Shown: positions 18,773-31,643 of the stretch, piece after piece | Layout of the letters: every line of letters begins with the position of its first letter | How positions within the stretch are numbered: the first letter of the stretch is position 1 | Source of the DNA: a bacterium HR21 | GTDB taxonomy: Bacteria; Bacteroidota; Ignavibacteria; Kapaibacteriales; HRBIN21 | Assembly: GCA_002898295.1 (NCBI GenBank) | Contig: BEHX01000007.1 | Location: forward strand, 61,154 to 125,153 | Direction of reading: 5' to 3' | Length of the DNA: 64,000 nucleotides | Program-made: the position numbers and the translations under genes | Notes under the pieces: generated by a model | Seen by the model: the letters and a program-made list of their open reading frames with translations, nothing else | Database searches by the model: none | Told to the model about the DNA's origin: nothing

Positions 18773-18856
18773 GGGCAGGTACCGAAGCGGTCAAACGGGG
18801 CAGACTGTAAATCTGCTGGCGGAACGCCTTCGGAGGTTCGAATCCTCCCCTGCCCA
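18773..18856 (+). tRNA. tRNA-Tyr (anticodon GTA)
   Basis: 84-nt class II tRNA with a long variable arm. Acceptor arm GGGCAGG pairs with CCTGCCC, discriminator A. Anticodon stem GCAGA/TCTGC closes the loop CTGTAAA with anticodon GTA. CCA is not encoded. It is the first of six tRNAs reading toward secE. A TATATTCG (18756-18763) lies 9 nt upstream and may be its promoter element. Confidence 0.95.
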
Positions 18857-18863
18857 CCCGGAA

Positions 18864-18936
18864 GCGGGAGTAGCTCAGTTGGTAGAGCATCGGCTTCCCA
18901 AGCCGAGGGTCGCGGGTTCGAGTCCCGTCTCCCGCT
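18864..18936 (+). tRNA. tRNA-Gly (anticodon CCC), copy 1
   Basis: 73 nt. Acceptor GCGGGAG pairs with CTCCCGC, discriminator T. Anticodon stem TCGGC/GCCGA encloses TTCCCAA, giving anticodon CCC (reads GGG). It is the first unit of an 80-bp tandem array of three tRNA-Gly genes. Confidence 0.95.
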
Positions 18937-18943
18937 CGCTACT

Positions 18944-19016
18944 GCGGGAGTAGCTCAGTTGGTAGAGCGCGAGCCTTCCAAGCTCGGGGTCGCGGGTTCG
19001 AGTCCCGTCTCCCGCT
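18944..19016 (+). tRNA. tRNA-Gly (anticodon TCC)
   Basis: 73 nt, starting exactly 80 bp after copy 1 and nearly identical to it outside the anticodon arm. The arm is CGAGC/GCTCG with loop CTTCCAA, giving anticodon TCC (reads GGA/GGG). Acceptor GCGGGAG/CTCCCGC, discriminator T. Confidence 0.95.
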
Positions 19017-19023
19017 CGCTGCT

Positions 19024-19096
19024 GCGGGAATAGCTCAGTTGGTAGAGCATCGGCTTCCCAAGCCGAGGGTCGCGGGTTCGAGTCCCGTTTCCCGCT
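19024..19096 (+). tRNA. tRNA-Gly (anticodon CCC), copy 2
   Basis: 73 nt, again 80 bp downstream. The anticodon arm is identical to copy 1 (TCGGC TTCCCAA GCCGA). The acceptor differs by one compensated base pair: GCGGGAA pairs with TTCCCGC. The T arm GCGGG TTCGAGT CCCGT is shared by all three copies. Confidence 0.95.
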
Positions 19097-19097
19097 C

Positions 19098-19169
19098 GCT
19101 GATGTAGCTCAGAGGTAGAGCACGTCCTTGGTAAGGACGGGGTCGCCGGTTCAAATCCGGCCATCAGCT
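19098..19169 (+). tRNA. tRNA-Thr (anticodon GGT)
   Basis: 72 nt. Acceptor GCTGATG pairs with CATCAGC, discriminator T. Anticodon stem CGTCC/GGACG encloses TTGGTAA, anticodon GGT. It is 1 nt from the preceding tRNA-Gly and 1 nt from the following tRNA-Trp, so the transcript must be processed at every junction. Confidence 0.95.
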
Positions 19170-19170
19170 C

Positions 19171-19243
19171 ACGGGTGTAGCTCAACTGGTAGAGCAGCGG
19201 TCTCCAAAACCGCAGGCTGGGGGTTCGAGTCCCTCCACCCGTG
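19171..19243 (+). tRNA. tRNA-Trp (anticodon CCA)
   Basis: 73 nt. Acceptor ACGGGTG pairs with CACCCGT, discriminator G. Anticodon stem GCGGT/ACCGC encloses CTCCAAA, anticodon CCA. It lies 24 nt before the secE ATG, the usual tRNA-Trp-secE order. Confidence 0.96.
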
Positions 19244-19267
19244 CAGGTTTTGTGGACGGTGCCCGAG

Positions 19268-19450
19268 ATGATTGCGAAAATCAAAGCCTTCGGGCAAGAA
19301 GTCGTTCGTGAGATTCAGAAGGTCAGCTGGCCCACACGCGAACAGCTGCGCGAGTCCACCCTCGTGGTTGTGGTCACCTGCCTGTTGTTGGCAGCCTTTA
19401 CGTGGGTTGTGGATACGGCGGTGACCGCTCTTTTGAGGTTCATTTTCTGA
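19268..19450 (+). CDS. secE: Preprotein translocase subunit SecE
   Basis: The 60-residue minimal SecE that clamps SecY in the inner membrane. It has the amphipathic conserved helix EVVREIQKVSWPTREQLRES followed by one transmembrane helix (LVVVVTCLLLAAFTWVVDTAV). The frame is open further upstream, but a longer version from GTG 19241 would run into tRNA-Trp, so ATG 19268 is chosen. It lies between tRNA-Trp and nusG, the standard context. Confidence 0.93.
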   Translation: MIAKIKAFGQEVVREIQKVSWPTREQLRESTLVVVVTCLLLAAFTWVVDTAVTALLRFIF

Positions 19451-19463
19451 GGCGTTTCCCTCC

Positions 19464-20048
19464 ATGGAATCCCAGGGTCGAGGCGAAAGTCAGGGCGTGA
19501 CCTTCCGCTGGTATGCACTCTATACCGCCAGCGGGCAGGAAAATCGTGTCAGGCAGCGCCTTGAGCGAGAGCTCCAGCTGCAGGGGTTGAGCGAACGCGT
19601 CCGCTCGATCCTCGTTCCCGAAGAAACTGTCTTCGAAGTGCGTTCCGGTAAGCGGCGTACTCGCAAGCGCAGCTTCTTGCCGGGCTACATTCTCATCGAA
19701 GCCGCCCTTGACCGGAAGTTGCAACAGCTCATTGAGGGGATTCCCGGGGTGGTCGGCTTTGCAGGCACGCGAACCCAGCCGACCCCGTTGCGCCCGGAGG
19801 AGGTGGAACGCATCCTGGCGCGCTTGGAGGAGCGGAAGAATATTGCCACGGTGGAAACGCAGTTCAGCGTCGGGGATCCAGTTCGTATTACTGACGGTCC
19901 CTTTGCGAATTTCGTCGGAGTCGTCACCGAGGTCAATCTCGAGCGACAGAAACTCAAAGTCGAGGTAGGTATCCTCGGGCGGAAAACTCCGGTGGAGCTC
20001 GATATGAGCCAGGTTGAGCTGGCAATTCAATCGCCCTCCGGCGGGTAG
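19464..20048 (+). CDS. nusG: Transcription termination/antitermination factor NusG
   Basis: The 194-residue protein has the NGN domain ([51 protein letters not shown]) and a C-terminal KOW domain ([20 protein letters not shown]). It binds RNA polymerase to raise processivity and links it to Rho or the ribosome. It follows secE by 13 bp and precedes the L11-L1 genes. Confidence 0.96.
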   Translation: MESQGRGESQGVTFRWYALYTASGQENRVRQRLERELQLQGLSERVRSILVPEETVFEVRSGKRRTRKRSFLPGYILIEAALDRKLQQLIEGIPGVVGFAGTRTQPTPLRPEEVERILARLEERKNIATVETQFSVGDPVRITDGPFANFVGVVTEVNLERQKLKVEVGILGRKTPVELDMSQVELAIQSPSGG

Positions 20049-20106
20049 TACACTCAAGAGACCAAATCGTTCGTCGTCGTGCAGCTGCAACGCGTAGGGG
20101 AAGAGG

Positions 20107-20532
20107 ATGGCACGGAAGGTTGTCGGAACCTTCAAACTGCTGCTCAAGGCGGGGGAAGCTACGATGGCACCGCCCGTGGGGCCCGCCTTTGGTCAGCGTG
20201 GACTCAATGGGATGGAGTTCGTCAAGCAGTTCAATGCCCGCACGGCAAGGATGGCCGGGATGCTGGTGCCTGTGGTGGTGACCTACTACTCGGACAAGAG
20301 CTTTACCTTCGTTGTCAAATCACCCCCGGCCTCTGTGCTCCTGATGAAAGCAGCGGGAATTGAGAAAGGCTCCTCCGAACCCAACCGCGTCAAGGTGGGG
20401 AAAGTCACTCGGGCACAGCTCGAGGAGATTGCCCGGCAGAAGCTGGAAGACCTCAACTGTGATAGCATCGAGAGCGCTATTCGGATGCTGGAGGGGACCG
20501 CCCGCAGCATGGGGATTGTAGTGGAGGGATGA
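20107..20532 (+). CDS. rplK: 50S ribosomal protein L11 (uL11)
   Basis: The 141-residue L11 has the N-terminal domain ([38 protein letters not shown]) and the C-terminal rRNA-binding domain ending [20 protein letters not shown]. It forms the GTPase-associated centre with 23S rRNA and L10-L12. GAGG directly precedes the ATG; the 58-bp gap after nusG has no other gene. Confidence 0.97.
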   Translation: MARKVVGTFKLLLKAGEATMAPPVGPAFGQRGLNGMEFVKQFNARTARMAGMLVPVVVTYYSDKSFTFVVKSPPASVLLMKAAGIEKGSSEPNRVKVGKVTRAQLEEIARQKLEDLNCDSIESAIRMLEGTARSMGIVVEG

Positions 20533-20541
20533 GGAGGGACG

Positions 20542-21258
20542 ATGAAGAAGCGGAGTAAGCGATATCGCGCCGCGCTCGAAGCACTGCAGCGCCTCCTCGG
20601 AACGGATGGTCCCGTTCCGCTGGAGAAAGCCGTCGAGGCGATCAAGCAGGTGGCAACGGCGAAGTTCGATGAGACAATTGAGCTGGCGGTACGGCTCGGG
20701 GTGGACCCGCGGAAAGCTGACCAGATGGTCCGCGGGGCTGTTGTCTTGCCCCATGGGACGGGCAAGAGCGTGCGTGTTCTTGTCTTTGCCAAGCCGCCCA
20801 AGGACCAGGAAGCACTCCAAGCGGGGGCAGACTACGCCGGACTGCAGGAGTACATTGAGAAAATCCAATCAGGCTGGCTTGAGTTCGATGTTGCCATTGC
20901 TACTCCCGATGTCATGGGGGAGGTGGGCAAGCTGGGGCGCATTCTCGGACCCCGGGGGTTGATGCCAAACCCGAAGAGCGGGACGGTTACCTTCGATGTG
21001 GCAACCGCTGTGCAGGAAGCGAAAGCCGGACGGGTGGAGTACCGCGTAGACAAAGGCGGCAATATCCACGTTGCGGTGGGCAAAGCCTCCTTCCCGACGG
21101 CGAAACTTGTGGAGAACATCCGCGCCGTTGTCGAGAGCCTCTTGCGGGCAAAGCCGGCAACGGCAAAGGGGAAGTACATCCGGAGTGTGTATCTGACCTC
21201 GACCATGGGACCTAGCATCCCCATCAGTGAGCAATCGCTGGTGCGGGTGCGGGAGTAG
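20542..21258 (+). CDS. rplA: 50S ribosomal protein L1 (uL1)
   Basis: The 238-residue L1 stalk protein. Signatures are [55 protein letters not shown] and [23 protein letters not shown] lies 4 nt before the ATG. L1 is a known translational autoregulator of the L11-L1 mRNA; no L1-binding mimic was confirmed here. Confidence 0.97.
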   Translation: MKKRSKRYRAALEALQRLLGTDGPVPLEKAVEAIKQVATAKFDETIELAVRLGVDPRKADQMVRGAVVLPHGTGKSVRVLVFAKPPKDQEALQAGADYAGLQEYIEKIQSGWLEFDVAIATPDVMGEVGKLGRILGPRGLMPNPKSGTVTFDVATAVQEAKAGRVEYRVDKGGNIHVAVGKASFPTAKLVENIRAVVESLLRAKPATAKGKYIRSVYLTSTMGPSIPISEQSLVRVRE

Positions 21259-21334
21259 AGTGCGGCTCTTACGCACTCGGCTGGCGGATGGCTGCGTTGT
21301 AGGAGATCCGTCGAGAGCCATCGAGAAGGGAGTC
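21258..21334 (+). promoter_or_regulatory. Candidate L10 leader with a perfect stem-loop
   Basis: The 76-nt gap between rplA and rplJ begins with a perfect hairpin: GAGTGCG (21258-21264) pairs with CGCACTC (21272-21278) around a 7-nt loop. There is no U-tract, so it is not a simple terminator. Position and size fit the L10 leader bound by the L10-L12 complex for autoregulation, but the kink-turn signature was not verified. AAGGGAG before ATG 21335 is the rplJ ribosome binding site. Confidence 0.4.
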
Positions 21335-21868
21335 ATGCTGACACGAGAGCGCAAAGCACAAATCGTTGAGGAGCTCTCCGAGAAGCTGCAGCGTGCCCGG
21401 GGCATTTACTTGGTAGACTTCGCCGGGATGACAGTGGCTGAATCGCAGGCTCTCCGCAAAGAGCTGCGTCCGCAAGGCTTTGAGTATAAGGTTGCCAAGA
21501 ATACCCTGATTCGGCGTGCCTTGCATGCGCTCGGGAATCACGCAGCGCTGGAACAGCATCTGGTCGGGCAAACAGGGCTTATCCTGAGCTATACCGATGC
21601 CGTTGCCCCGGCGCGGGTGCTGCGCGACTTCATCAAGCGGGTGGACAAGCCGCGCTTCAAGGCAGCAGTCGTCGAGGGACAGTACTTCGACGGTTCGCAG
21701 CTGGACACGCTGGCTTCGATGCCCAGTCGCGAGGAGCTCATTGCGGGAATTCTCGGCAGCCTCCAAGCTCCGGTGGCAGGAATTGCCGGTGCTCTTGGAG
21801 CGCTCCTGCGGGACATTGCGTATCTGGTTGAAGCCGTCGCTCGCAAACAGAGCGGCGCAGCGGAGTAA
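21335..21868 (+). CDS. rplJ: 50S ribosomal protein L10 (uL10)
   Basis: The 177-residue stalk base protein begins MLTRERKAQIVEELSEKL and has the conserved IYLVDFAGMTVAESQALRKE, YKVAKNTLIRRAL, and a C-terminal helix that binds L12 dimers (GALGALLRDIAYLVEAVA). The frame runs upstream to 21227, but that would overlap rplA; ATG 21335 has a good ribosome binding site and the family N-terminus. Confidence 0.95.
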   Translation: MLTRERKAQIVEELSEKLQRARGIYLVDFAGMTVAESQALRKELRPQGFEYKVAKNTLIRRALHALGNHAALEQHLVGQTGLILSYTDAVAPARVLRDFIKRVDKPRFKAAVVEGQYFDGSQLDTLASMPSREELIAGILGSLQAPVAGIAGALGALLRDIAYLVEAVARKQSGAAE

Positions 21869-21892
21869 GTTCCATCAAGTTGCTCAAGACCC

Positions 21893-22282
21893 ATGTCCAG
21901 CATCGTCGAGGAACTGGTTGAGAAGATCAGCAATCTGACCCTTCTGGAAGCCGCCGAGCTGAAGAAGGCACTCGAGGAACGCTTTGGAGTAACCGCCGCC
22001 GCCCCCGTGGCAGTGGCGGCAGTGCCTGGTGTTGCTGCGCCAGCTGCGGCAGCTCCTGCAGCTGAGGAGAAAACCGAATTTGACGTGGAGCTGACCGAGA
22101 TTGGTCCGAACAAGCTCAACGTCATCAAGGTTGTCCGGGAGCTGACCGGACTGGGTCTGAAGGAAGCAAAGGACCTGGTCGAGGCTGCCCCGAAGCTGCT
22201 CAAGGAAAGTGTCTCGAAGGAAGAGGCGGAGAACATCAAGAAGAAGCTCGAGGAAGTCGGCGCAAAGGTGACAATCAAGTAA
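21893..22282 (+). CDS. rplL: 50S ribosomal protein L7/L12 (bL12)
   Basis: The 129-residue protein has an N-terminal dimerisation domain ([20 protein letters not shown]), an Ala/Pro-rich hinge (~residues 36-58) and the C-terminal factor-binding domain ([20 protein letters not shown] ... [19 protein letters not shown]). It recruits translation GTPases to the ribosome. No Shine-Dalgarno is evident in the 24-nt gap after rplJ. Confidence 0.97.
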   Translation: MSSIVEELVEKISNLTLLEAAELKKALEERFGVTAAAPVAVAAVPGVAAPAAAAPAAEEKTEFDVELTEIGPNKLNVIKVVRELTGLGLKEAKDLVEAAPKLLKESVSKEEAENIKKKLEEVGAKVTIK

Positions 22283-22287
22283 ACACC

Positions 22288-22372
22288 CAGAGGCGACCGA
22301 CACCTCTGCTGCATGCTCCGTGGACAGCCGCACACAGTCTCCTATGCCCCTCAGACGCCGGACTTCTCCGGC
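22288..22372 (+). promoter_or_regulatory. Hairpins in the rplL-rpoB intergenic leader
   Basis: The 205-bp gap between rplL and rpoB holds two stem-loops. CAGAGG (22288-22293) pairs with CCTCTG (22303-22308), starting 6 nt after the rplL stop. GCCGGA (22357-22362) pairs perfectly with TCCGGC (22367-22372) around a CTTC loop. Neither is followed by a U-tract. By analogy with other bacteria this region could attenuate or process the mRNA to set the ribosomal protein to polymerase ratio; that is inference. Confidence 0.35.
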
Positions 22373-22487
22373 AGGAGGGGTGCTTTCTGCCTGCTCCGAC
22401 AACAAGTTCCCCAATGCCTGTCAGGTACCAATGGGACGCCATCGTTTCGAGCACCTTTCAACCGAAAACCGAACCAGTGAGCCAGCG

Positions 22488-26290
<3,803 letters not shown>

Positions 26291-26294
<4 letters not shown>

Positions 26295-29200
26295 ACACGT
26301 CCTACCATGCCACGAAGATAGCCATGCAGAGCTGGATCATCCCGAGGAAAGGATTCTCCGGCATCCGGATTGCTTTGGCGTCGCCGGAGTCAATTCTGGA
26401 GCGCTCCCATGGGGAGGTAACCAAGCCGGAGACGATCAACTACCGCTCCTTCCGCCCGGAGCGGGACGGGTTGTTCTGTGAGAAGATCTTCGGTCCGATT
26501 CGCGATTGGGAGTGTGCCTGCGGCAAATACAAGCGTGTGCGCTATCGGGGCATTGTCTGCGACCGGTGCGGTGTGGAGGTGACTCAGCGCTCGGTGCGTC
26601 GTGAGCGCTTCGGGCATATCCACCTGGCGGTCCCTGTGGTGCACACCTGGTTTATGCGCTCGCAGCCCAACAAGATTGCCCTCATCCTCGGAATGCCTTC
26701 CCGGGATGTGGAGCGCATTGCCTACTACGAGTCGTACGTTGTTATCGAGCCGGGCAACACTGGGCTGGAGGTTGGCGACCTGCTCACAGAGGAGGAGTAC
26801 CTCCAAGCGCTCGAGCAATCCCAGGGGGACTTCCAAGCGCTGACCGGGGCGGAGGCGCTGCGTGAGTTGCTGCGCCGGCTCGATGTGGAGCAGGTGTACT
26901 GGGAGTTGCGGCAACGGCTGTCCGCGCCGGATCACCTGTCCAAGCAGGAGAAGGAAGCGATTCTGCGGCGGCTCCGTGTGTTGGATTGGTTCCTGCCGCG
27001 GGAGGGGCACAAGCCGAACAAGCCCGAGTGGATGATCTTGGAGGTTATCCCCGTCATCCCGCCGGATATGCGCCCGCTGATCACGCTCGAGGGAGGGCGT
27101 TTTGCCAGCTCGGATCTCAACGAGTTGTACCGGCGCATCATCATGCGGAATAACCGCCTCAAGAAGCTCATCACCATCCGGGCGCCGGAGGTGATCTTGC
27201 GCAACGAGAAGCGCATGCTCCAGGAAGCCGTTGACGCTCTCTTCGACAATACCCGGCGGATTGCTCGCAGCTCGGGGCAGCGCCCGCTGAAGTCGCTCGC
27301 TGACGCCCTCCGCGGCAAGCAGGGACGCTTCCGGCAAAACCTGCTGGGCAAGCGCGTCGACTACTCAGGGCGTTCCGTGATCGTCGTCGGTCCGGAGCTA
27401 AAGCTGCACGAATGCGGCTTGCCCAAGGATATGGCGATTGAGCTCTTCAAGCCCTTCGTCATCCGCAAGCTCATCGAGCGGGGGTACGCCCGGACTGCCA
27501 AGCGGGCAAAGCTCATGGTGGAGCGCAAAGAGGAAGTCGTCTGGGATGTGCTCGACCACGTCATTGACGGGCATCCGGTCCTCCTCAACCGTGCACCGAC
27601 ACTGCACCGGCTCGGCATCCAAGCATTCCAGCCGCGTCTGATCGAAGGGAAGGCAATCCAGCTGCACCCGCTGGTGTGTACTGCCTTCAACGCTGATTTC
27701 GACGGGGACCAGATGGCGGTCCATGTCCCGCTGAGCCACGAGGCGCAGCTGGAGGCACTGCTGCTGATGCTGGCCCCGCACAATATCATGCACACGCAAA
27801 ACGGTGAACCGATTGCTGTCCCCAGCCAGGATATGGTGCTGGGGCTGTACTACCTGACCAAAGTGCGCCACGGCGTGCTCGGCGAAGGGAAGTCCTTCGC
27901 CTCACCGGAGGAGGTCATCCTGGCATACGATTCCGGGCACGTGGAACTCCATGCCAAAATCAAGGTCCGCATTGACGGGCAGCTCCTCGAGACCACGGTC
28001 GGGCGGGTCATCTTCAACCAAATTGTGCCGCGAGAGTTGGGCTTTGTCAATGAGCTGCTGACCAAGAAACGGCTGCGGCAGCTCATCGGACAAGCCTTCC
28101 GCACAGTCGGGCTGGCGCGGACGGTGGAATTCCTCGATGCCCTCAAGGACATGGGCTTCCACTTCGCAACCGTGGGCGGACTCAGCGTGGGGATGACCGA
28201 TGTGGTGGTCCCCGCAGAGAAAGACGATATTATCCGCCGCACGCAGGAGGAGGTGGATCGCATCAACGACGCCTACATGCTCGGTATTATCTCGCGCAAC
28301 GAGCGCTACAACAAAATCATCGATGCCTGGACTTCGGCAACGAACCGTGTTGCCGATGTGCTCTACCGCGAGCTGGAGCGGGACCAGGACGGCTTCAACC
28401 CGTTCTGGATGATGCTCGACTCCCAGGCGCGCGGCTCGAAAGAGCAGTTCCGGCAGCTGGGCGGTATGCGCGGGCTCATGGCCAAGCCGCAGAAGACCGC
28501 TCTGGGAGCCGCTGCTGAGCTGACAGAGAACCCCATCATCTCGAACTTCCGCCAGGGGCTCTCCATCCTGGAGTACTTCATCTCCACGCACGGTGCCCGC
28601 AAAGGTATGGCCGACACCGCATTGAAGACCGCCGATGCCGGATACCTGACGCGGCGCCTCCATGATGTGGCGCAGGACGTCATCGTGACGATGCAGGACT
28701 GCGGGACGATCCGTGGTATCGAGGTGCAGGAAATCAAAGAGGGTGAGGAGATCGAGATCTCGCTCTACGAGCGCATTGTCGGTCGGGTTGCCCTCCGCGA
28801 CGTGGTGCACCCGCTCACGGGCGAGATCCTCGTCCGTGCCGGCGAACTCATCGACGAGGATACTGCCCAGAGGATCGCCGAAAGCCCGATTGAGAGTGTG
28901 ATGATTCGCTCGGTGCTGACCTGCGAGGCACCGCACGGGGTCTGCGCAAAGTGCTACGGACGCAATCTCGCAACAGGACGCCTAGTCGAAGTGGGGGAAG
29001 CGGTCGGCACCATTGCCTCGCAGTCTATCGGCGAGCCTGGAACGCAGTTGACACTGCGGACCTTCCACACGGGTGGGGCAGCGCTGCTGGCGGCAGCGCA
29101 GTCGGAGATTGTTGCCAAGTTCGGCGGCATCGTTCGCTTCCACGGACGGCTGCTTGTTGCCCCGCAGGAAGGGGAGGATGGCATGGAGTACGCCGTCGTC

Positions 29201-30628
29201 CTTGCCCGAGGTGCCAGCGTGGTGATTGTCGAGCCGGAAGGCAATCGAGAGCTGGTCCGCTACGACTTGCCCGTCGGAGCGCGGCTCTACGTGCAAGAGG
29301 GGCAGGCAGTAGAGCGGGGCGAGCGGCTCTATGAGTGGGATCCCTATAACTCGCTCATCCTTGCCCGCGTCTCCGGACGAGTGCGCTACCGCGACCTCAG
29401 ACCGGGCGTCACCTACCTGGAGCAGACCGATGAGCAGACGGGGCACCTGACGAAGGTAGTCATCGAACCGCGCGAGCGTGGGTTGATCCCGCGGGTGGAA
29501 ATCCTCGACGAGGACGGGCAGGTGCTCCACGCGGAGATTATCCCTGCGCGGGCATACCTGCTCGTTGAGGACGATGAACCAGTGACAGCTGGGGAAGTAC
29601 TCGCGAAAATCCCTCGCGAGATTCGCCAGCTGCAGGACATCACCGGCGGGCTCCCGCGGGTCATCGAGCTCTTCGAGGCGCGCGTGCCGCACAACCCAGC
29701 AGTGGTTGCCGAAATTGATGGGGTCGTTTCCCTCGCGCTCGGCGAAGGGCGCGACCAAGGCAAGCGCATCATCAAGATTACCAGCCACGACGGGCTGACG
29801 GAGAAGGAGTACAAAGTCTCCGCCAGCCGGCATATCCTGGTCCACGACGGCGATATCGTTCGGGCAGGAGAGCGCTTGACCGAAGGCGCTATCAACCCGC
29901 ACGATATTCTGCGGATCCAGGGCGTGCAGGCAGTGCAGGAATACCTGCTGCGGGAAATCCAGCAAGTCTACCGCATGCAAGGCGTCAATATCGCCGACAA
30001 GCATATCGAGATCATCATCCGGCAAATGTTGCGCAAGGTGCGCGTGGTGCACTCCGGGGACTCGATGTTCCTGGAGGGTGATACCGTAGACCGCCTGGTC
30101 TTCCACGAGGAGAATGAGCGCCTCAAGAACAGTGTTGTCATCACCGATGCCGGGGATTCGAAGTTCCATGTCGGGGAGGTTGTGCCACGGCGGCGCTTCC
30201 GTGAGGTAGTGCTGGAGCTGCAGAAGAAAGAGAAACGCCCGCCGAAGGCGCGGGATGCCGAGCCAGCAACAGCAGAGCCAATCTTGCAGGGCATTACGGA
30301 TGCAGCCCTCACAACGGAGTCTTGGCTCTCGGCAGCTTCTTTCCAGGAAACAACCCGTGTCCTGACAGAAGCGGCTCTGGCAGCTCGGGTCGATTCCCTG
30401 CGGGGGCTCAAAGAGAACATCATCCTCGGGCAACTCATTCCTGCTGGAACGGGGCAGCGTCCGTATCAGGATATGCTCGTCACCTCAATGGCGCCACCAC
30501 TCTGGGAAGAAGTGCCCGGTGGCGAACCAGAACCGGCTCACGTGGGCGAGCACCTCTCCGGCGGCGATGGACACCCAGGCGACGGTACAGCGCCGAAATC
30601 TTCCCTCAGTACGAACGGGGATCGCTAG
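26291..30628 (+). CDS. rpoC: DNA-directed RNA polymerase subunit beta'
   Basis: The 1445-residue subunit starts at GTG 26291, which overlaps the rpoB stop (GTGA). It carries the N-terminal zinc finger ([20 protein letters not shown]), the active-site motif [12 protein letters not shown] with the three Mg-binding Asp residues, the bridge helix/trigger loop region and the second zinc site ([19 protein letters not shown]). The C-terminal 100 residues become low-complexity and poorly conserved. It is the last gene of the secE-to-rpoC run; a 57-bp gap follows. Confidence 0.97.
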
Positions 30629-30685
30629 CGGAGTAAGGCGCTTGTTCGTCTGAGAAAGTGCGCAAACAACGCTGGGTATGTCCCC

Positions 30686-30913
30686 ATGCGGCGGTATCGG
30701 CGCTATACAGAAAGCCCACTCTATACACAGCCGCGTCTACCCCTGCGGGAAACGGCTGCCCCGTCGTCTTCGGCAGCGGTGGTGACGTGTCCGTACTGCC
30801 GATACACGGGACCGCTTCTCTGGGTACATGGACACGGACAGTGCCCGCAGTGTAAGAACGTGCTTGAGGAGTGCTGCAGCGGCGAACAGGCAAGCCCTGC
30901 CTGGCATGAATGA
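30686..30913 (+). CDS. Small zinc-ribbon protein
   Basis: A 75-residue protein whose C-terminal half reads CPYC, then HGHGQCPQC and VLEECCSGE: two CxxC knuckles 15 residues apart plus a conserved-looking CC pair, as expected for a zinc ribbon. The N-terminal ~30 residues are basic and not recognisable. Similar small 'HVHGH..C..C..CC.GE' proteins occur in Bacteroidota from memory, without known function. The stop overlaps the uracil-DNA glycosylase ATG by 8 bp, so the two are probably translationally coupled, which hints at a DNA- or RNA-related role. No strong ribosome binding site is seen. Confidence 0.6.
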   Translation: MRRYRRYTESPLYTQPRLPLRETAAPSSSAAVVTCPYCRYTGPLLWVHGHGQCPQCKNVLEECCSGEQASPAWHE

Positions 30914-31643
30914 GTGGGAACAGCTGCAGCAGGATGTTGTTGCCTGCGAGCGGTGCCCGAGATTGCGGCACTACTGTGCCGTCGTTGCGCAGCGGAAGCG
31001 GGCAGCCTATCGGGAGTGGACCTACTGGGGAAGACCTGTCCCAAACTTCGGTGATCCGGCAGCGGAGCTGCTCATCGTTGGGTTAGCTCCCGCAGCGCAT
31101 GGGGCGAATCGCACGGGACGGATGTTCACCGGAGATCGCTCCGGCCAGGTCCTCTACCGCGCGCTCTACCAGACCGGCTTTGCAAGCCAGCCCGATGCCT
31201 CTGACCGGCACGATGGACTTCGGCTCCACAATGCGCTCATTACCGCCGTTGTCCATTGTGCGCCGCCGCAGAACCGCCCGACACCGGCGGAAATTGCCAA
31301 CTGCCGTCCATTCCTGGAGCGTACCGTGGCGCTCATGCCTCGGCTGCGTGGGGTGGTCGCTCTCGGAGCGCTCGCCTTTCGAGAGTGCTGGCGACTTTTC
31401 CGTTCTCGCAGGTGGCTCCCAGCTCAGAGGATGCCGAGATTTGCCCACGGACTCCTTCTCCAGTCTGCCTCGGCGCCTTTCCTGCTGGCATCCTACCATC
31501 CCAGCCAGCAGAACACCTTTACCGGGCGGCTAACCTTCGAGATGCTGCGCGCGGTTTTCCAGCACGCTGCTATCCTGCTGCAGAAGCCTTTCGAGACACT
31601 CCCACAGCCGGGACGCTCCGACGCCGAAGGAGGCAGTCAGTGA
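30906..31643 (+). CDS. Uracil-DNA glycosylase, family 5 (UdgB-like)
   Basis: Removes uracil and related deaminated bases from DNA. The 245 residues have the iron-sulfur cysteines (Cys14, Cys17, and Cys in AVVHCAPPQ and IANCRPFL). The family 5 signature is LIVGLAPAAHGANRTGRMFT, in which Ala replaces the catalytic Asp of other UDG families. ASYHPSQQNTFTGRL forms the C-terminal DNA-binding motif. ATG 30906 fits the family N-terminus better than an upstream in-frame ATG at 30828. The last ~38 codons overlap convergent lpxK. Confidence 0.92.
   Translation: MNEWEQLQQDVVACERCPRLRHYCAVVAQRKRAAYREWTYWGRPVPNFGDPAAELLIVGLAPAAHGANRTGRMFTGDRSGQVLYRALYQTGFASQPDASDRHDGLRLHNALITAVVHCAPPQNRPTPAEIANCRPFLERTVALMPRLRGVVALGALAFRECWRLFRSRRWLPAQRMPRFAHGLLLQSASAPFLLASYHPSQQNTFTGRLTFEMLRAVFQHAAILLQKPFETLPQPGRSDAEGGSQ

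Noticed and set aside
18955..19284. 109-codon minus-strand frame
   Set aside because: Lies entirely over the tRNA genes and the spacer before secE.
22320..22487. N-terminal extension of rpoB
   Set aside because: Residues are Ser/Arg/Pro-rich and unlike RpoB, and the region contains hairpins; the conserved start is at 22488.
28982..30433. Long minus-strand frame inside rpoC (and a second at 27902-28936)
   Set aside because: Mirror frames of highly conserved rpoC codons; no recognisable protein.
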